Part shown: piece after piece, positions 41,752 to 50,169 of the stretch
Numbering within the stretch: position 1 is the stretch's first letter
Layout: every line of letters starts with the position of its first letter
Assembly (NCBI GenBank): GCA_003054495.1
Contig: CP028514.1
Coordinates: 918,501 to 982,500, forward strand
DNA from: Carboxydocella thermautotrophica
GTDB lineage: Bacteria > Bacillota > GCA-003054495 > Carboxydocellales > Carboxydocellaceae
Direction: 5' to 3'
Length of the DNA stretch: 64,000 bases
Position numbers and translations under genes: made by a program
Notes under the pieces: model-generated
Told to the model about the DNA's origin: nothing
The model's input: only the letters and a program-made list of their open reading frames with translations
Databases searched by the model: none

Positions 41752-41995
41752 CCCCGTTTAGCCGGTGTCGGAGAAACCGGTAGGCGTCCTAACAGGACGC
41801 GGGAGGCGGAGTTATACTCCCACCGGGAGGTCAGCATAAACCGGTGCAGTACTCCCGTCCGGGTGGAACTCCCGGGCCGAGGTCCCCTGTCGCCCTGCCC
41901 CGCGGGGGCAAATCAAGTATTCGGAAAGGAGGCGAAATCCTGGTCTGGGGGCCAACTTGGCTGGAGATAAAAACAGTCAAGTTTTTTGAACCAGG
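41752..41995 (+). ncRNA. Putative omega/reRNA scaffold, copy 2
   Basis: Counterpart of 14555-14798 with only a few changes. If transcribed and processed as in other TnpB elements, its guide would start with TAGGAATATGTTCAATG, the beginning of spoIIIAG. Inference only. Confidence 0.5.
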
Positions 41996-42002
41996 TAGGA
42001 AT

Positions 42003-42569
42003 ATGTTCAATGAAACACCGGTAAGCGAAAAAGCTCTGGCTTACTTAAAAAAATATGGCCTCTGGGGTTTAATTGGTTTAGGTTTGCTGGTTTATGGTTT
42101 ATTACCTGGGGGCGGACAAAACCAGGAAGTGCCGGTTTCCGCACCGGCTACGTCCCAGCGGGATAGTGACATCGCCAGTGCGGAACGGGAACTGGAAACC
42201 AAGGCAACAGATATTCTGCGCCAGGTAGCTGGAGCTGGAGAAATCAAGGTGCGGGTAGTGTTAAAGGCCACGGAAAACCGTAACTTTGCGGTGAACTCCA
42301 ATATCACCCGGCGCACAACCCAGGAAAAGGATGAGCGGGGTGGCAACCGGACCATAACGGAAGTAACGGAACAGAACCAGCTGGTTCTAACCCGTAATGG
42401 CTCACAGGAGGTACCGGTGATGGTGCAGGCGGTGCGTCCGCCCATTGAGGGGGTAGTGGTGGCTGCTACCGGGGCCCGCGATCCGGTTATTAAGGCCCAG
42501 CTGGCTAACACTGTGGCAACTCTGTTCCATATTCCTGTGCATCGGGTAACGGTGATTGCTGCGCAGTAA
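42003..42569 (+). CDS. spoIIIAG: Stage III sporulation protein AG
   Basis: 188-residue ring-forming protein of the sporulation channel: one N-terminal membrane helix (YGLWGLIGLGLLVYGLLP) and a PrgK/EscJ-like domain (VRVVLKATENRNFAVNSN, VVVAATGARDPVIKAQLANT, ATLFHIPVHRVTV). The start is ATG at 42003. Because of the TnpB insertion its original GGGGAGGT now lies 2 kb upstream; the new upstream context CCAGGTAGGAAT offers only a weak site. Expression may therefore be reduced. Confidence 0.94.
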   Translation: MFNETPVSEKALAYLKKYGLWGLIGLGLLVYGLLPGGGQNQEVPVSAPATSQRDSDIASAERELETKATDILRQVAGAGEIKVRVVLKATENRNFAVNSNITRRTTQEKDERGGNRTITEVTEQNQLVLTRNGSQEVPVMVQAVRPPIEGVVVAATGARDPVIKAQLANTVATLFHIPVHRVTVIAAQ

Positions 42570-42593
42570 AAAATCATGGAGGAGGTTTTACAG

Positions 42594-43166
42594 ATGGAGA
42601 GAAAGTTTAAAGACTGGGGAATGGTGGCGATTGTTGGCGGTTTGATTTTACTGGCAGGACTTTCGGTTAATGATGATTTTATCGATTTTGTTAATAGCCT
42701 CAGGCAGGCTAAAAGTACTGCTCATCAGTTAAGCGAGAAGCCGGCACCACTGCCTACCGGAAAAGAGGAACAGCCTAAATTGCCGGCTACTCCGGTACTG
42801 CAGCCGGAGACCCGGGAAAGCAATGGTTTTTTTGAGGACTACCGTCTGGAACGGGATCGGATCAGGAGTCAGCAAATTGAGACACTGAAGGAGATTGTAG
42901 CGGGGGATGGGGCAGCCGAAATCAAGCGCAAGGCACAGGAACAGTTACTTAACCTGACCGCCAGTGCCGCCAAAGAGGTGGAAGTGGAGAATTTGCTCAA
43001 AGCCAAAAATTTTCAAGATGTAGTAGTTTTTCTACAGGAAAAAGGGGCTACGGTGGTAGTGAAGGAACAGGCTCTGGATGGGGATGGACTGGCCCGTTTG
43101 ACGGATCTGGTAGCCAAAGTCAGTGGCAGAAATCCTGCGGATATAATTATAATTCCTAAAAAGTAG
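42594..43166 (+). CDS. spoIIIAH: Stage III sporulation protein AH
   Basis: 190-residue partner of SpoIIQ. One membrane helix (MVAIVGGLILLAGLSV), an extracytoplasmic linker, and the YscJ-like domain ending FQDVVVFLQEKGATVVVK and NPADIIIIP. ATG at 42594 has GGAGGAGGT 7 nt before it; codons from 42576 include that site and are excluded. Last gene of the operon. Confidence 0.95.
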   Translation: MERKFKDWGMVAIVGGLILLAGLSVNDDFIDFVNSLRQAKSTAHQLSEKPAPLPTGKEEQPKLPATPVLQPETRESNGFFEDYRLERDRIRSQQIETLKEIVAGDGAAEIKRKAQEQLLNLTASAAKEVEVENLLKAKNFQDVVVFLQEKGATVVVKEQALDGDGLARLTDLVAKVSGRNPADIIIIPKK

Positions 43167-43193
43167 ATATATTGTATACTTGTTGTGGATTAG

Positions 43194-43222
43194 TTCCCAA
43201 CTGAACTTTTGCACAGTATAAT
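43194..43222 (+). promoter_or_regulatory. Possible sigma-A promoter for the carboxylase genes
   Basis: TTCCCA, 17-bp spacer, perfect TATAAT about 77 bp upstream of the carboxyltransferase start. Confidence 0.45.
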
Positions 43223-43244
43223 AACAGACAGAAAGGTGAAAATT

Positions 43245-43267
43245 GCCCAGGCACTTTAGGCCTGGGT
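43245..43267 (+). promoter_or_regulatory. Hairpin in the leader of the carboxylase operon
   Basis: GCCCAGGC / GCCTGGGT with a 7-nt loop, followed by CTTTGCTT. It lies downstream of the possible promoter and upstream of the gene. It may be a weak attenuator or the terminator of the spoIIIA operon. Confidence 0.45.
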
Positions 43268-43298
43268 CTTTGCTTATGAAGAAGTAAGGGGGAAAGTC

Positions 43299-45242
43299 AT
43301 GGTGAAAAAGCGTGTGCGCATTACTGATACTACTTTAAGGGATGGACACCAGAGCCTGTGGGCTACCAGGATGCGAACGGAGGAAATGGTGCCCATTCTG
43401 GACAAATTGGATAAAGTAGGATATAATGCTTTAGAGGTCTGGGGGGGAGCAACCTTTGATGTTTGTCTCCGTTACCTGAATGAAGACCCCTGGGAACGCC
43501 TGCGCACCATCAAACGGCATGTTCACCGCACCCCCTTGCAGATGTTGTTAAGGGGCCAATCCCTGGTGGGATATCAGCATTATCCTGATGATATCGTTGA
43601 AGAGTTCGTAAAAAAAGCGGTGGAGAACGGAATCGATATCATCCGCATTTTCGATGCCTTAAATGATGTGCGCAACCTGGCCAAACCCATTGAAGCGGCG
43701 AAAAAAGCAGGAGCTCATGTTCAGGCCGCTGTGGTTTATACCATCAGCCCGGTGCATACCCTGGAACATTATCTGGAAACGGCCCGGCAGCTGATTGGCC
43801 TGGGCACTGATTCCATCTGCATCAAGGATATGGCTGGTCTGCTGGCGCCCTACCGGGCATATGAGCTGGTAAAAGCTCTGAAAGAGGAACTGAAGGTGAC
43901 AGTAGAGTTGCACAGCCATTACATCGGGGGTATGGCGGTAGGGGCATATCTTAAGGCTGCTGATGCCGGTGTCGATATCGTAGATACAGCTGCTGTGCCC
44001 CTGGCTTTTGGCGCTTCTCAGCCCCCGGTAGAAACAGTGGTCCGGGCTTTTGAAGGGACGGAGTTTGACACCGGACTGGACATCCACCTGCTGTTCGAGA
44101 TTGCCCATTATTTTGAAGAATTGCGGCGTAAAAACGGGTACGAGCGGGGCGTGACCAGGATTACTGATATGAAGGTCTTTGAACATCAGGTACCGGGAGG
44201 CATGATTTCCAACCTGGTTTCCCAGCTGGAAGAACAACGGGCCCTGCACCGGATCCAGGAGGTTTTGGCCGAAATACCACGGGTGCGGGAGGATCTGGGC
44301 TATCCGCCGCTGGTAACTCCCACCAGTCAGATTGTAGGTACCCAGGCGGTATTAAATGTGCTGGCCGGGGAACGCTATAAGCTGGTACCCGGTGAAGTCA
44401 AAGCCTATGTCCGCGGCTATTATGGCAGACCGCCGGCTCCTATCAAAGAGGAAATAGCACGCCGGATTCTGGGGAATGAGGAACCAATTGCTTGCCGTCC
44501 GGCTGACCTGCTAGAGCCCAGACTGGCCAGGTGTGCGGAAGAAATCAAAGATCTGGCGACCAGTCCTGAAGACGTGCTGTCTTATGCTCTCTTTCCCCAG
44601 GTCGCTCGCAAGTTTTTTGAGTTCAGACGGCAAAAACAGGCGGAAGCGGCAGCAGAAGCCGTTGGCCGGCCGCCCAAAAAAGAAAATCAGCCCCCTGTAC
44701 AGCAAGAGGTTACAGGCGGGACAGCAGCTGAGGAGGAGAATATGCTGAACCTGAAGGAAATCAAGGAATTGATTAAGGTTATACAGGATACCGATATTAC
44801 CGAAGTCCACCTGGAAAGCGATGGAGTTAAAGTAGCCATTCGCAAGGGAGGAGCAGCTCCGGTAATGATGGCTCCTACCCCGGTGATTACCCAGGTGGTA
44901 ACAGAGGCAGCTCCGGCCCCGGCTCCGGCTGTAGCGGCGGAACAGCCTGCAGCAGCCCCGGCTCCGGCAGTGTCACCTGCTCCTGAGGTCTGCAAGGCCA
45001 ATACAGTAGAAATCGTATCCCCAATGGTAGGTACTTTCTACCGGTCTCCGGCTCCGGATGCACCCCCCTTTGTGGAAGTGGGCAGCATGGTAACTGAAGG
45101 TCAGACAGTTTGTATTATCGAAGCCATGAAGCTGATGAATGAGATTGAGGCCGAAGTCAGCGGCAAGGTAGTGGCGGTACTGGTAGAGAACGGACAACCG
45201 GTGGAATATGGTCAGCCGTTGTTCCTGATTGAAAAAATGTAA
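43299..45242 (+). CDS. Pyruvate/oxaloacetate carboxyltransferase fused to biotin carboxyl carrier protein
   Basis: 647 residues. Residues 1-470 are the OadA/PycB carboxyltransferase: [18 protein letters not shown], the metal ligands in [15 protein letters not shown] and the catalytic Lys in [10 protein letters not shown]. Residues 482-520 begin like a complete AccB protein ([19 protein letters not shown]). A long Ala/Pro linker and the biotinyl domain with [11 protein letters not shown] (biotinylated Lys near residue 613) follow. Together with the next gene, a biotin carboxylase, this would form a two-subunit pyruvate carboxylase or a decarboxylase alpha subunit; no membrane beta subunit is present here, which favours carboxylase. 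An internal GAGGAGGAGAATATG at 44730-44744 could start a separate carrier protein. Confidence 0.92.
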   Translation: MVKKRVRITDTTLRDGHQSLWATRMRTEEMVPILDKLDKVGYNALEVWGGATFDVCLRYLNEDPWERLRTIKRHVHRTPLQMLLRGQSLVGYQHYPDDIVEEFVKKAVENGIDIIRIFDALNDVRNLAKPIEAAKKAGAHVQAAVVYTISPVHTLEHYLETARQLIGLGTDSICIKDMAGLLAPYRAYELVKALKEELKVTVELHSHYIGGMAVGAYLKAADAGVDIVDTAAVPLAFGASQPPVETVVRAFEGTEFDTGLDIHLLFEIAHYFEELRRKNGYERGVTRITDMKVFEHQVPGGMISNLVSQLEEQRALHRIQEVLAEIPRVREDLGYPPLVTPTSQIVGTQAVLNVLAGERYKLVPGEVKAYVRGYYGRPPAPIKEEIARRILGNEEPIACRPADLLEPRLARCAEEIKDLATSPEDVLSYALFPQVARKFFEFRRQKQAEAAAEAVGRPPKKENQPPVQQEVTGGTAAEEENMLNLKEIKELIKVIQDTDITEVHLESDGVKVAIRKGGAAPVMMAPTPVITQVVTEAAPAPAPAVAAEQPAAAPAPAVSPAPEVCKANTVEIVSPMVGTFYRSPAPDAPPFVEVGSMVTEGQTVCIIEAMKLMNEIEAEVSGKVVAVLVENGQPVEYGQPLFLIEKM

Positions 45243-45262
45243 TGGGCCCTGGAGGTGGACAG

Positions 45263-46615
45263 ATGTTTAAAAAAATCCTGATCGCCAACCGGGGAGAAAT
45301 TGCGTTGCGCATTATCCGGGCCTGCCGGGAACTGGGGATTGCTACTGTAGCAGTCTATTCCGAGGCAGACCGGGACAGTTTGCATGCCAGAATTGCTGAT
45401 GAAGCCTATTGTATCGGCCCTGCTCCTTCGGCCAAGAGTTATCTCAATATTACCAACATCATTGCAGCGGCGGAGGTTTCAGGGGCAGAGGCCATCCATC
45501 CCGGTTTTGGTTTTCTTTCGGAAAACGCAGATTTCGCTGAAATCTGTCAGAGCTGCGGCATTACCTTTATTGGTCCCCCGGTGGATGCCATCCGGAAAAT
45601 GGGGGACAAGGCGGTAGCCCGGGAAACTATGATTAAGGCAGGGGTACCAGTGGTGCCCGGGACAGAAGGGGTTGTCCTTTCTGAGGAAGAAGCACTGCGA
45701 GTGGCCGGGGAAATCGGCTATCCAGTGATGATCAAGGCTGCAGCCGGTGGCGGCGGCCGGGGTATGCGGGTGGCTCAGAGTGAGCGGGAATTGCTGAAAC
45801 AGCTGCAGACCGCCCAGGCTGAGGCCAAGGCTGCCTTTGGCAATGAAGCGGTTTACATCGAAAAATATGTGGAAGAACCCCGTCATATCGAATTTCAGAT
45901 TCTGGGCGACAAGTACGGTAACATAGTTCACCTGGGAGAAAGGGATTGCTCTATCCAGCGCCGTAACCAGAAATTGCTGGAGGAAGCACCTTCCCCGGCC
46001 TTGACCCCGGAATTGCGGCAACGCATGGGAGAAGCGGCCATCCGGGCAGCCCGGGCTGTGGGTTACTACAATGCAGGTACCATTGAGTTTTTGCTGGATA
46101 AACACGGCGATTTTTATTTTATGGAAATGAATACCCGGATTCAGGTAGAGCATCCGGTAACCGAACTGATTACCGGAATCGATCTGATCAAAGAACAAAT
46201 TCGGATTGCTGCCGGAGAGGAGCTGGGTTATACTCAAGAGGATATCCGCATCCATGGCCATGCCATTGAATGCCGGATCAATGCCGAGGACCCAGCCCGC
46301 AATTTTCTGCCCAGTCCAGGACAGATCACCTTCTACCATCCCCCGGCGGGGCCCTGGGTTCGGCTGGATAGTGCTGTTTATCAGGGCTATGTCATACCCC
46401 CCTATTATGACTCCATGGTGGGCAAGCTGATCGTCTGGGGGCGGGACCGGCAGGAAGCCATCGCCCGCATGCAACGGGCTTTACAGGAGTTTGTTATTGA
46501 AGGCATTCATACCACCATTCCCTTCCATTTGCGCATTCTGGAAAATGCCTTCTTCCAGAGGGGAGAAGTTTATACTAACTTTATCCAGCGCCGCCTGTTG
46601 AATGATGAAAGCTGA
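45263..46615 (+). CDS. accC: Biotin carboxylase
   Basis: 450 residues, ATP-grasp enzyme that carboxylates biotin. [20 protein letters not shown] at the start, the glycine loop [14 protein letters not shown], the [12 protein letters not shown] bicarbonate/ATP region, [14 protein letters not shown] and the C-terminal domain beginning near [15 protein letters not shown] at 45263 has GGAGGT 7 nt upstream and lies 20 nt behind the carboxyltransferase stop. It could serve both a pyruvate carboxylase and acetyl-CoA carboxylase. Confidence 0.95.
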   Translation: MFKKILIANRGEIALRIIRACRELGIATVAVYSEADRDSLHARIADEAYCIGPAPSAKSYLNITNIIAAAEVSGAEAIHPGFGFLSENADFAEICQSCGITFIGPPVDAIRKMGDKAVARETMIKAGVPVVPGTEGVVLSEEEALRVAGEIGYPVMIKAAAGGGGRGMRVAQSERELLKQLQTAQAEAKAAFGNEAVYIEKYVEEPRHIEFQILGDKYGNIVHLGERDCSIQRRNQKLLEEAPSPALTPELRQRMGEAAIRAARAVGYYNAGTIEFLLDKHGDFYFMEMNTRIQVEHPVTELITGIDLIKEQIRIAAGEELGYTQEDIRIHGHAIECRINAEDPARNFLPSPGQITFYHPPAGPWVRLDSAVYQGYVIPPYYDSMVGKLIVWGRDRQEAIARMQRALQEFVIEGIHTTIPFHLRILENAFFQRGEVYTNFIQRRLLNDES

Positions 46616-46655
46616 TTTTGTATAATAAAGCTAATAAGTACAGGAGGTGGCGCCC

Positions 46656-47060
46656 ATGGATACCAGTACTATAGTGGAGCATCAGGGAGACCTGGGGGCA
46701 GTTCGGATTGTTCCGGAAGTGATCAGCATCATCGCCGGCCTGGCAGCCAGTGATGTACCCGGGGTCGCCGGAATGAGCGGCAGTCTGATGGGGGGAATTG
46801 CCGAGATCTTCAAGAAAAACCCCAGTAAAGGCGTCAAGGCGGAAGTAGGGGAGCGCGAAGTGGCCATTGATATTTTCCTGGTGGTAGAGTACGGGGTGCG
46901 TATTCCCGATGTAGCCGGCCAGGTACAGGCTGCTGTCAAGAATGCAGTGGAAAGCATGACCGGAATGACGGTAGTGGAAGTAAACGTCCATGTTCAAGGT
47001 GTTGTTTTCCCGCAGGCTGAAACCCGGAATGAAGAACCCCAGCCTCCTAGAGTGCGCTAG
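46656..47060 (+). CDS. Asp23/Gls24 family envelope stress protein
   Basis: 134 residues. GAVRIVPEVISIIAGLAASDVPG and the C-terminal VEYGVRIPDVAGQVQAAVKN, VEVNVHVQGV match the Asp23/YqhY family, which associates with the membrane through AmaP-type anchors and is linked to lipid synthesis in Firmicutes. Typical place behind accC. AGGAGGT before ATG 46656. The amaP, DUF2273 and nusB genes that usually follow directly come 1.9 kb later, behind the DUF47-pit pair. Confidence 0.93.
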   Translation: MDTSTIVEHQGDLGAVRIVPEVISIIAGLAASDVPGVAGMSGSLMGGIAEIFKKNPSKGVKAEVGEREVAIDIFLVVEYGVRIPDVAGQVQAAVKNAVESMTGMTVVEVNVHVQGVVFPQAETRNEEPQPPRVR

Positions 47061-47064
47061 CTTT

Positions 47065-47093
47065 AACCCGTGGCCGTTTGGTCACGGGTTTTT
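47065..47093 (+). terminator. Terminator after asp23-like gene
   Basis: AACCCGTGGCC / GGTCACGGGTT stem with one mismatch, then TTTT. Confidence 0.85.
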
Positions 47094-47116
47094 AATTAAA
47101 ATAATTTAAAAAATAA

Positions 47117-47152
47117 GGCACTTTAAATTGCGCTGTTCGCAATCAAAGTGCC
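47117..47152 (-). terminator. Terminator after the pit gene
   Basis: On the minus strand GGCACTTT...AAAGTGCC with an inner ATTGCG/CGCAAT stem, followed by TTATTTTTT. Confidence 0.88.
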
Positions 47153-47159
47153 ATAAATC

Positions 47160-48152
47160 CTATACTCCTTTGATTAACCAGTAAGTCAGATAAGCTACCA
47201 AACCGGAGGCAGGAATGGTTAAAAACCAGGCGGTAATGATATTGATGGCTACCTGCCAGTTCACAGCAGAAAAGCGTTTGGCCGAACCTACCCCCAGAAT
47301 GGAGGAGGAGACCACATGGGTGGTACTGACCGGAACCCCCAGTAAGGAGGCACCGTAAATAACTGTAGAGGAAGTGACATCAGCGGCAAAGCCATGAATG
47401 GGTTCCATCTTGAAGATTTTGCTGCCCATGGTTTTGATAATGCGCCAGCCACCGGCAGCTGTGCCCAGCCCCATGGCCAGGGCGCAGGCTGCTTTAACCC
47501 AGGTTGGTACGGTGAATTCGGGAATGACCTGGGCACTATAGAGGGCGAGGGCGATAATACCCATCGTTTTTTGCGCATCATTGGAACCATGGGAAAATGC
47601 TGCGGACATAGCGGACAAAATCTGCAAACGCCGAAAGACATTATTGACTTTGCCAGGAGCGAACCAGCCGAATATCCAGTAAAAAACGGTCATCAAGGTA
47701 AAGCCGATTAAATAACCGATAATGGGGGATAATACCAGTGGTAACAGAACTTTTTCTGTAAAGCCTTTAATAATAACTGCTTGCCAGCCGCCCGAGGCGA
47801 TGGCAGCACCTACCAGGCCGCCGATGAGGGCATGGGAGGAACTGCTGGGAAAACCGTAATACCAGGTGAGCAGGTTCCAGAAAATAGCCCCAAGCATGGC
47901 AGCGGTTAGAGTATGCATGTTGACCAGGGAAGTCTCAACGATCCCTTTACCGATGGTTTTGGCTACCGCTGTACCAGCCATAGCCCCGGCGAAATTGAGA
48001 ACGGCAGCAAGCATTACAGCAGTTTGAGGCTTTAAGGCCCGGGTTGAGACAGAAGTAGCGATAGCATTGGCAGTATCATGAAAACCATTGATAAAATCAA
48101 AAGCGAGTGCTAGTACAATCACGATTATCAGCAGTGCTGTTATACTAAGCAT
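47160..48152 (-). CDS. pitA: Inorganic phosphate transporter, Pit family
   Basis: 330 residues with about ten membrane helices. The duplicated family motif is present: DFINGFHDTANAIATSVSTRAL in the N-terminal half and FSHGSNDAQKTMGIIALAL in the second half. It moves phosphate (as metal-phosphate complex) with H+ or Na+. Its start overlaps the end of the DUF47 gene by 8 nt. PhoP-like boxes upstream of the pair suggest phosphate-dependent control. Confidence 0.95.
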   Translation of the reverse strand: MLSITALLIIVIVLALAFDFINGFHDTANAIATSVSTRALKPQTAVMLAAVLNFAGAMAGTAVAKTIGKGIVETSLVNMHTLTAAMLGAIFWNLLTWYYGFPSSSSHALIGGLVGAAIASGGWQAVIIKGFTEKVLLPLVLSPIIGYLIGFTLMTVFYWIFGWFAPGKVNNVFRRLQILSAMSAAFSHGSNDAQKTMGIIALALYSAQVIPEFTVPTWVKAACALAMGLGTAAGGWRIIKTMGSKIFKMEPIHGFAADVTSSTVIYGASLLGVPVSTTHVVSSSILGVGSAKRFSAVNWQVAINIITAWFLTIPASGLVAYLTYWLIKGV

Positions 48153-48771
48153 ACTTCAGCACTACTCCTTTAAGCACATCGCCTACATCTTCACAGAGGT
48201 CCAGCAGATGTTCCATGTGCTCATAAATTTCTTTCCAGCGGATAAAATCCATAGGATCTTTAGCGGTATCGAAAAGACTCTGGATACCGGCACGGAAAAT
48301 TGCATCTCCACGGCTTTCCAGGCTGTTGATTTCCCGGCAGAGCTTGACGATTTCCTCTTGATTGGCGGATACTTTATTGAGCAGGCAGACAGCTTTTTCT
48401 ACCCGGGCGCAGACATCAGCTAATACCTCTGCCAGTTCTTTCACGCACTGAGTGGGCTCAGTGGCCCGGTAAAGGATCATACGGTCGGCAGTGCCATAGA
48501 TGTAATCCAGGATATCATCCAGGAACTGGGCCAGTCGGAAAACATCTTCTCGATCAAAAGGGGTGATTAACGCGGAGTTTAATTCATCCAGCAATTGACG
48601 GGTAATTTCGTCTCCTTCGCTTTCAATTCTTTTCAGGGTAGCCATATTGGTTTCCAGTTTGCTCATGTCATTGACTGTTTCCTTCAGGATCCGGGCGGCC
48701 TGGGAAATAGCCTGGCCGTTTTTGGAGAACAGTTCAAAATAAATGGGTTTACTGGGCTTTAAATTAAGCAT
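48145..48771 (-). CDS. DUF47 (PhoU-like) phosphate transport regulator
   Basis: 208 residues, all-helical PhoU-like fold: YFELFSKNGQAISQAARIL, RIESEGDEITRQLLDELNSA, FDREDVFRLAQFLDDILDYI, with conserved acidic metal-binding pairs. Genes of this family nearly always precede pit and probably restrain the transporter. AGGAGGT lies upstream of the start. Its promoter carries PhoP-type boxes. Confidence 0.93.
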   Translation of the reverse strand: MLNLKPSKPIYFELFSKNGQAISQAARILKETVNDMSKLETNMATLKRIESEGDEITRQLLDELNSALITPFDREDVFRLAQFLDDILDYIYGTADRMILYRATEPTQCVKELAEVLADVCARVEKAVCLLNKVSANQEEIVKLCREINSLESRGDAIFRAGIQSLFDTAKDPMDFIRWKEIYEHMEHLLDLCEDVGDVLKGVVLKYA

Positions 48772-48820
48772 GAACTGAATACCTCCTGCTACTATGTATT
48801 AACTTTAAATCGCCACTCTG

Positions 48821-48849
48821 ATTTTATCCTTATCGTGCTCTTTCGACAA
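48821..48849 (-). promoter_or_regulatory. Promoter of the DUF47-pit operon
   Basis: Minus strand TTGTCG, 17-bp spacer, TAAAAT about 50 bp upstream of the DUF47 gene. Confidence 0.7.
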
Positions 48850-48854
48850 GACAA

Positions 48855-48882
48855 TTTACAGAAGATTAACATTAAATTAACA
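48855..48882. promoter_or_regulatory. Three PhoP-type boxes at 11-bp spacing
   Basis: TTTACA at 48855, TTAACA at 48866 and TTAACA at 48877: three TT(A/T)ACA hexamers exactly 11 bp apart, the layout bound by PhoP dimers in Bacillus. They end 5 bp from the -35 box of the DUF47-pit promoter, a position typical for activation. They could also act on the divergent amaP gene. Confidence 0.8.
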
Positions 48883-48972
48883 AAGGTAAAAATCCCTGGT
48901 TCCCGGCAGGAAATAAGGTAATAAAAGCGAATAAATTACAATTGTACATATAGATAGAAAGGAGATAAAAAC

Positions 48973-49518
48973 ATGCGCGCTCTTGACCGTTTTCTCCTGG
49001 CAGTGTATTCTTTTATCGTTGGTTTAGGAATGGTAATACTGGCTCTTTACAGCCTGGGCTGGAATTTGCCTGCTTTTTTACTGGAAGAAAGCATGGGTTC
49101 TAGCAATTTTCGCTATGCTATGTTTGTTCTGGCTGTTATTCTGTTTTTATTGAGTGTACGCTTTCTCATTTCCGTTTTTGAACGCCGGGTTATCCCCCAT
49201 ATTTTGATTAAAGACAATCCACTGGGTCAAGTACATATCAGTGTGGAAGCCATTACCGGACTGGTTTCCAGGACTGCCTTCCAGTTGCCCGGAGTGCGGG
49301 AATGCCGGGCTCAGCTGGCCATGACTCCGGCCGGGTTGCAGATTCTGATTCGCCTAACCGTCAGCGGTGAGTTAAATCTGCCTGAACTGCTGACCTCCCT
49401 GCAGGAGGAGATCAAGCAGCGGCTGGCGCAAGTGGTGGGGCTGGAAGTCAATCAGATTCGGATACTGGTCACCTCCCTGCAGCCTGAAACCACTACCAGC
49501 AGCGGAAAGGTCAGGTGA
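48973..49518 (+). CDS. amaP: Alkaline shock response membrane anchor protein AmaP
   Basis: 181 residues, two N-terminal membrane helices (FLLAVYSFIVGLGMVILALY and YAMFVLAVILFLLSVRFLIS) and a cytosolic Asp23-like domain (GQVHISVEAITGLVSRTAF). AmaP anchors Asp23 at the membrane. AAAGGAG before the ATG. It starts a unit with DUF2273 and nusB. Confidence 0.92.
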   Translation: MRALDRFLLAVYSFIVGLGMVILALYSLGWNLPAFLLEESMGSSNFRYAMFVLAVILFLLSVRFLISVFERRVIPHILIKDNPLGQVHISVEAITGLVSRTAFQLPGVRECRAQLAMTPAGLQILIRLTVSGELNLPELLTSLQEEIKQRLAQVVGLEVNQIRILVTSLQPETTTSSGKVR

Positions 49519-49523
49519 GAGGA

Positions 49524-49751
49524 ATGTGGAGAGAAATCATGGAAACATTAATAGTAGAACATCCGGGTAAAACAGCCGGTGCACTTATAGGATTGGTTTT
49601 TGGCTGGCTTACTATCCATTATGGGCTGTTTAAAGCTGTTTTTCTGTTGGCCTGTGTTGCTGGCGGTTTTTATTTGGGTAGCCGCTGGGAACGCGGTGAA
49701 GGCAGATTCTGGACCGAGCGCTTGATAAGGAGGCAAAACAGTGATACGTAG
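49524..49751 (+). CDS. DUF2273 small membrane protein
   Basis: About 75 residues with two membrane helices (KTAGALIGLVFGWLTIHYGL and FKAVFLLACVAGGFYLGSRW), the DUF2273 pattern that always accompanies amaP/asp23. The start is uncertain among GTG 49515, ATG 49524 and ATG 49539. Overlaps the nusB start by 11 nt. Confidence 0.88.
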   Translation: MWREIMETLIVEHPGKTAGALIGLVFGWLTIHYGLFKAVFLLACVAGGFYLGSRWERGEGRFWTERLIRRQNSDT

Positions 49752-50169
49752 ACAGGGCCGAGAAGCAGCATTACAAACCCTTTATCAGCTGGATTTAAGT
49801 GAAAGCGATTGGCAGGATACTCTGGTACACCTGACAGAAGAGTTTGCCTTGCCCCAGGAAGCAGTCACTTTTGCCCGCGAACTGGTCACAGGAGTGTTAT
49901 CCTGCAGGTCCCAGCTGGATGAGGAAATCGAACAACGAAGTGAAGGTTGGCCTGTACGGCGCATGGGTGTCGTGGACCGCAACATTTTGCGGCTGGGGGC
50001 TTTTGAACTCCTGCACCGGGAGGACATACCCCCGGCAGTGGCTGTCAATGAAGCGGTGGAACTGGCCAAACGATATGGGGATAAAGATTCCAGCCGCTTT
50101 ATTAACGGTATTCTGGGCCGGATGCTCAAGGAGCTGAAAAAGGATGAGAGATCTCTTTCTCGGCATTGA
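49741..50169 (+). CDS. nusB: Transcription antitermination factor NusB
   Basis: 142 residues. RRQGREAALQTLYQLDLSE at the start, GWPVRRMGVVDRNILRLGAFELL and VAVNEAVELAKRYGDKDSSR, then FINGILGRM, all NusB signatures for boxA RNA and S10 binding. GTG start with AAGGAGG 7 nt upstream. Overlaps the next gene by 26 nt. Confidence 0.97.
   Translation: MIRRQGREAALQTLYQLDLSESDWQDTLVHLTEEFALPQEAVTFARELVTGVLSCRSQLDEEIEQRSEGWPVRRMGVVDRNILRLGAFELLHREDIPPAVAVNEAVELAKRYGDKDSSRFINGILGRMLKELKKDERSLSRH

Larger units (their letters stand above)
40008..41995 (+). mobile_element. TnpB-only IS200/IS605-like element, copy 2 (broken)
   Basis: Nearly identical to 12773-14798 from GCAGCAGCTTCAG to GAACCAGG. It has inserted between the spoIIIAF stop codon and the spoIIIAG start codon. 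Compared with copy 1 it keeps about 33 extra bp in the left end. It also has an 87-bp in-frame deletion and a 16-bp tandem duplication in tnpB. AGGTA precedes the left end, as in copy 1. Confidence 0.9.

Noticed and set aside
45479-46474. Minus-strand open frame of 331 codons opposite accC
   Set aside because: Shadow of a conserved biotin carboxylase; no motif or RBS.
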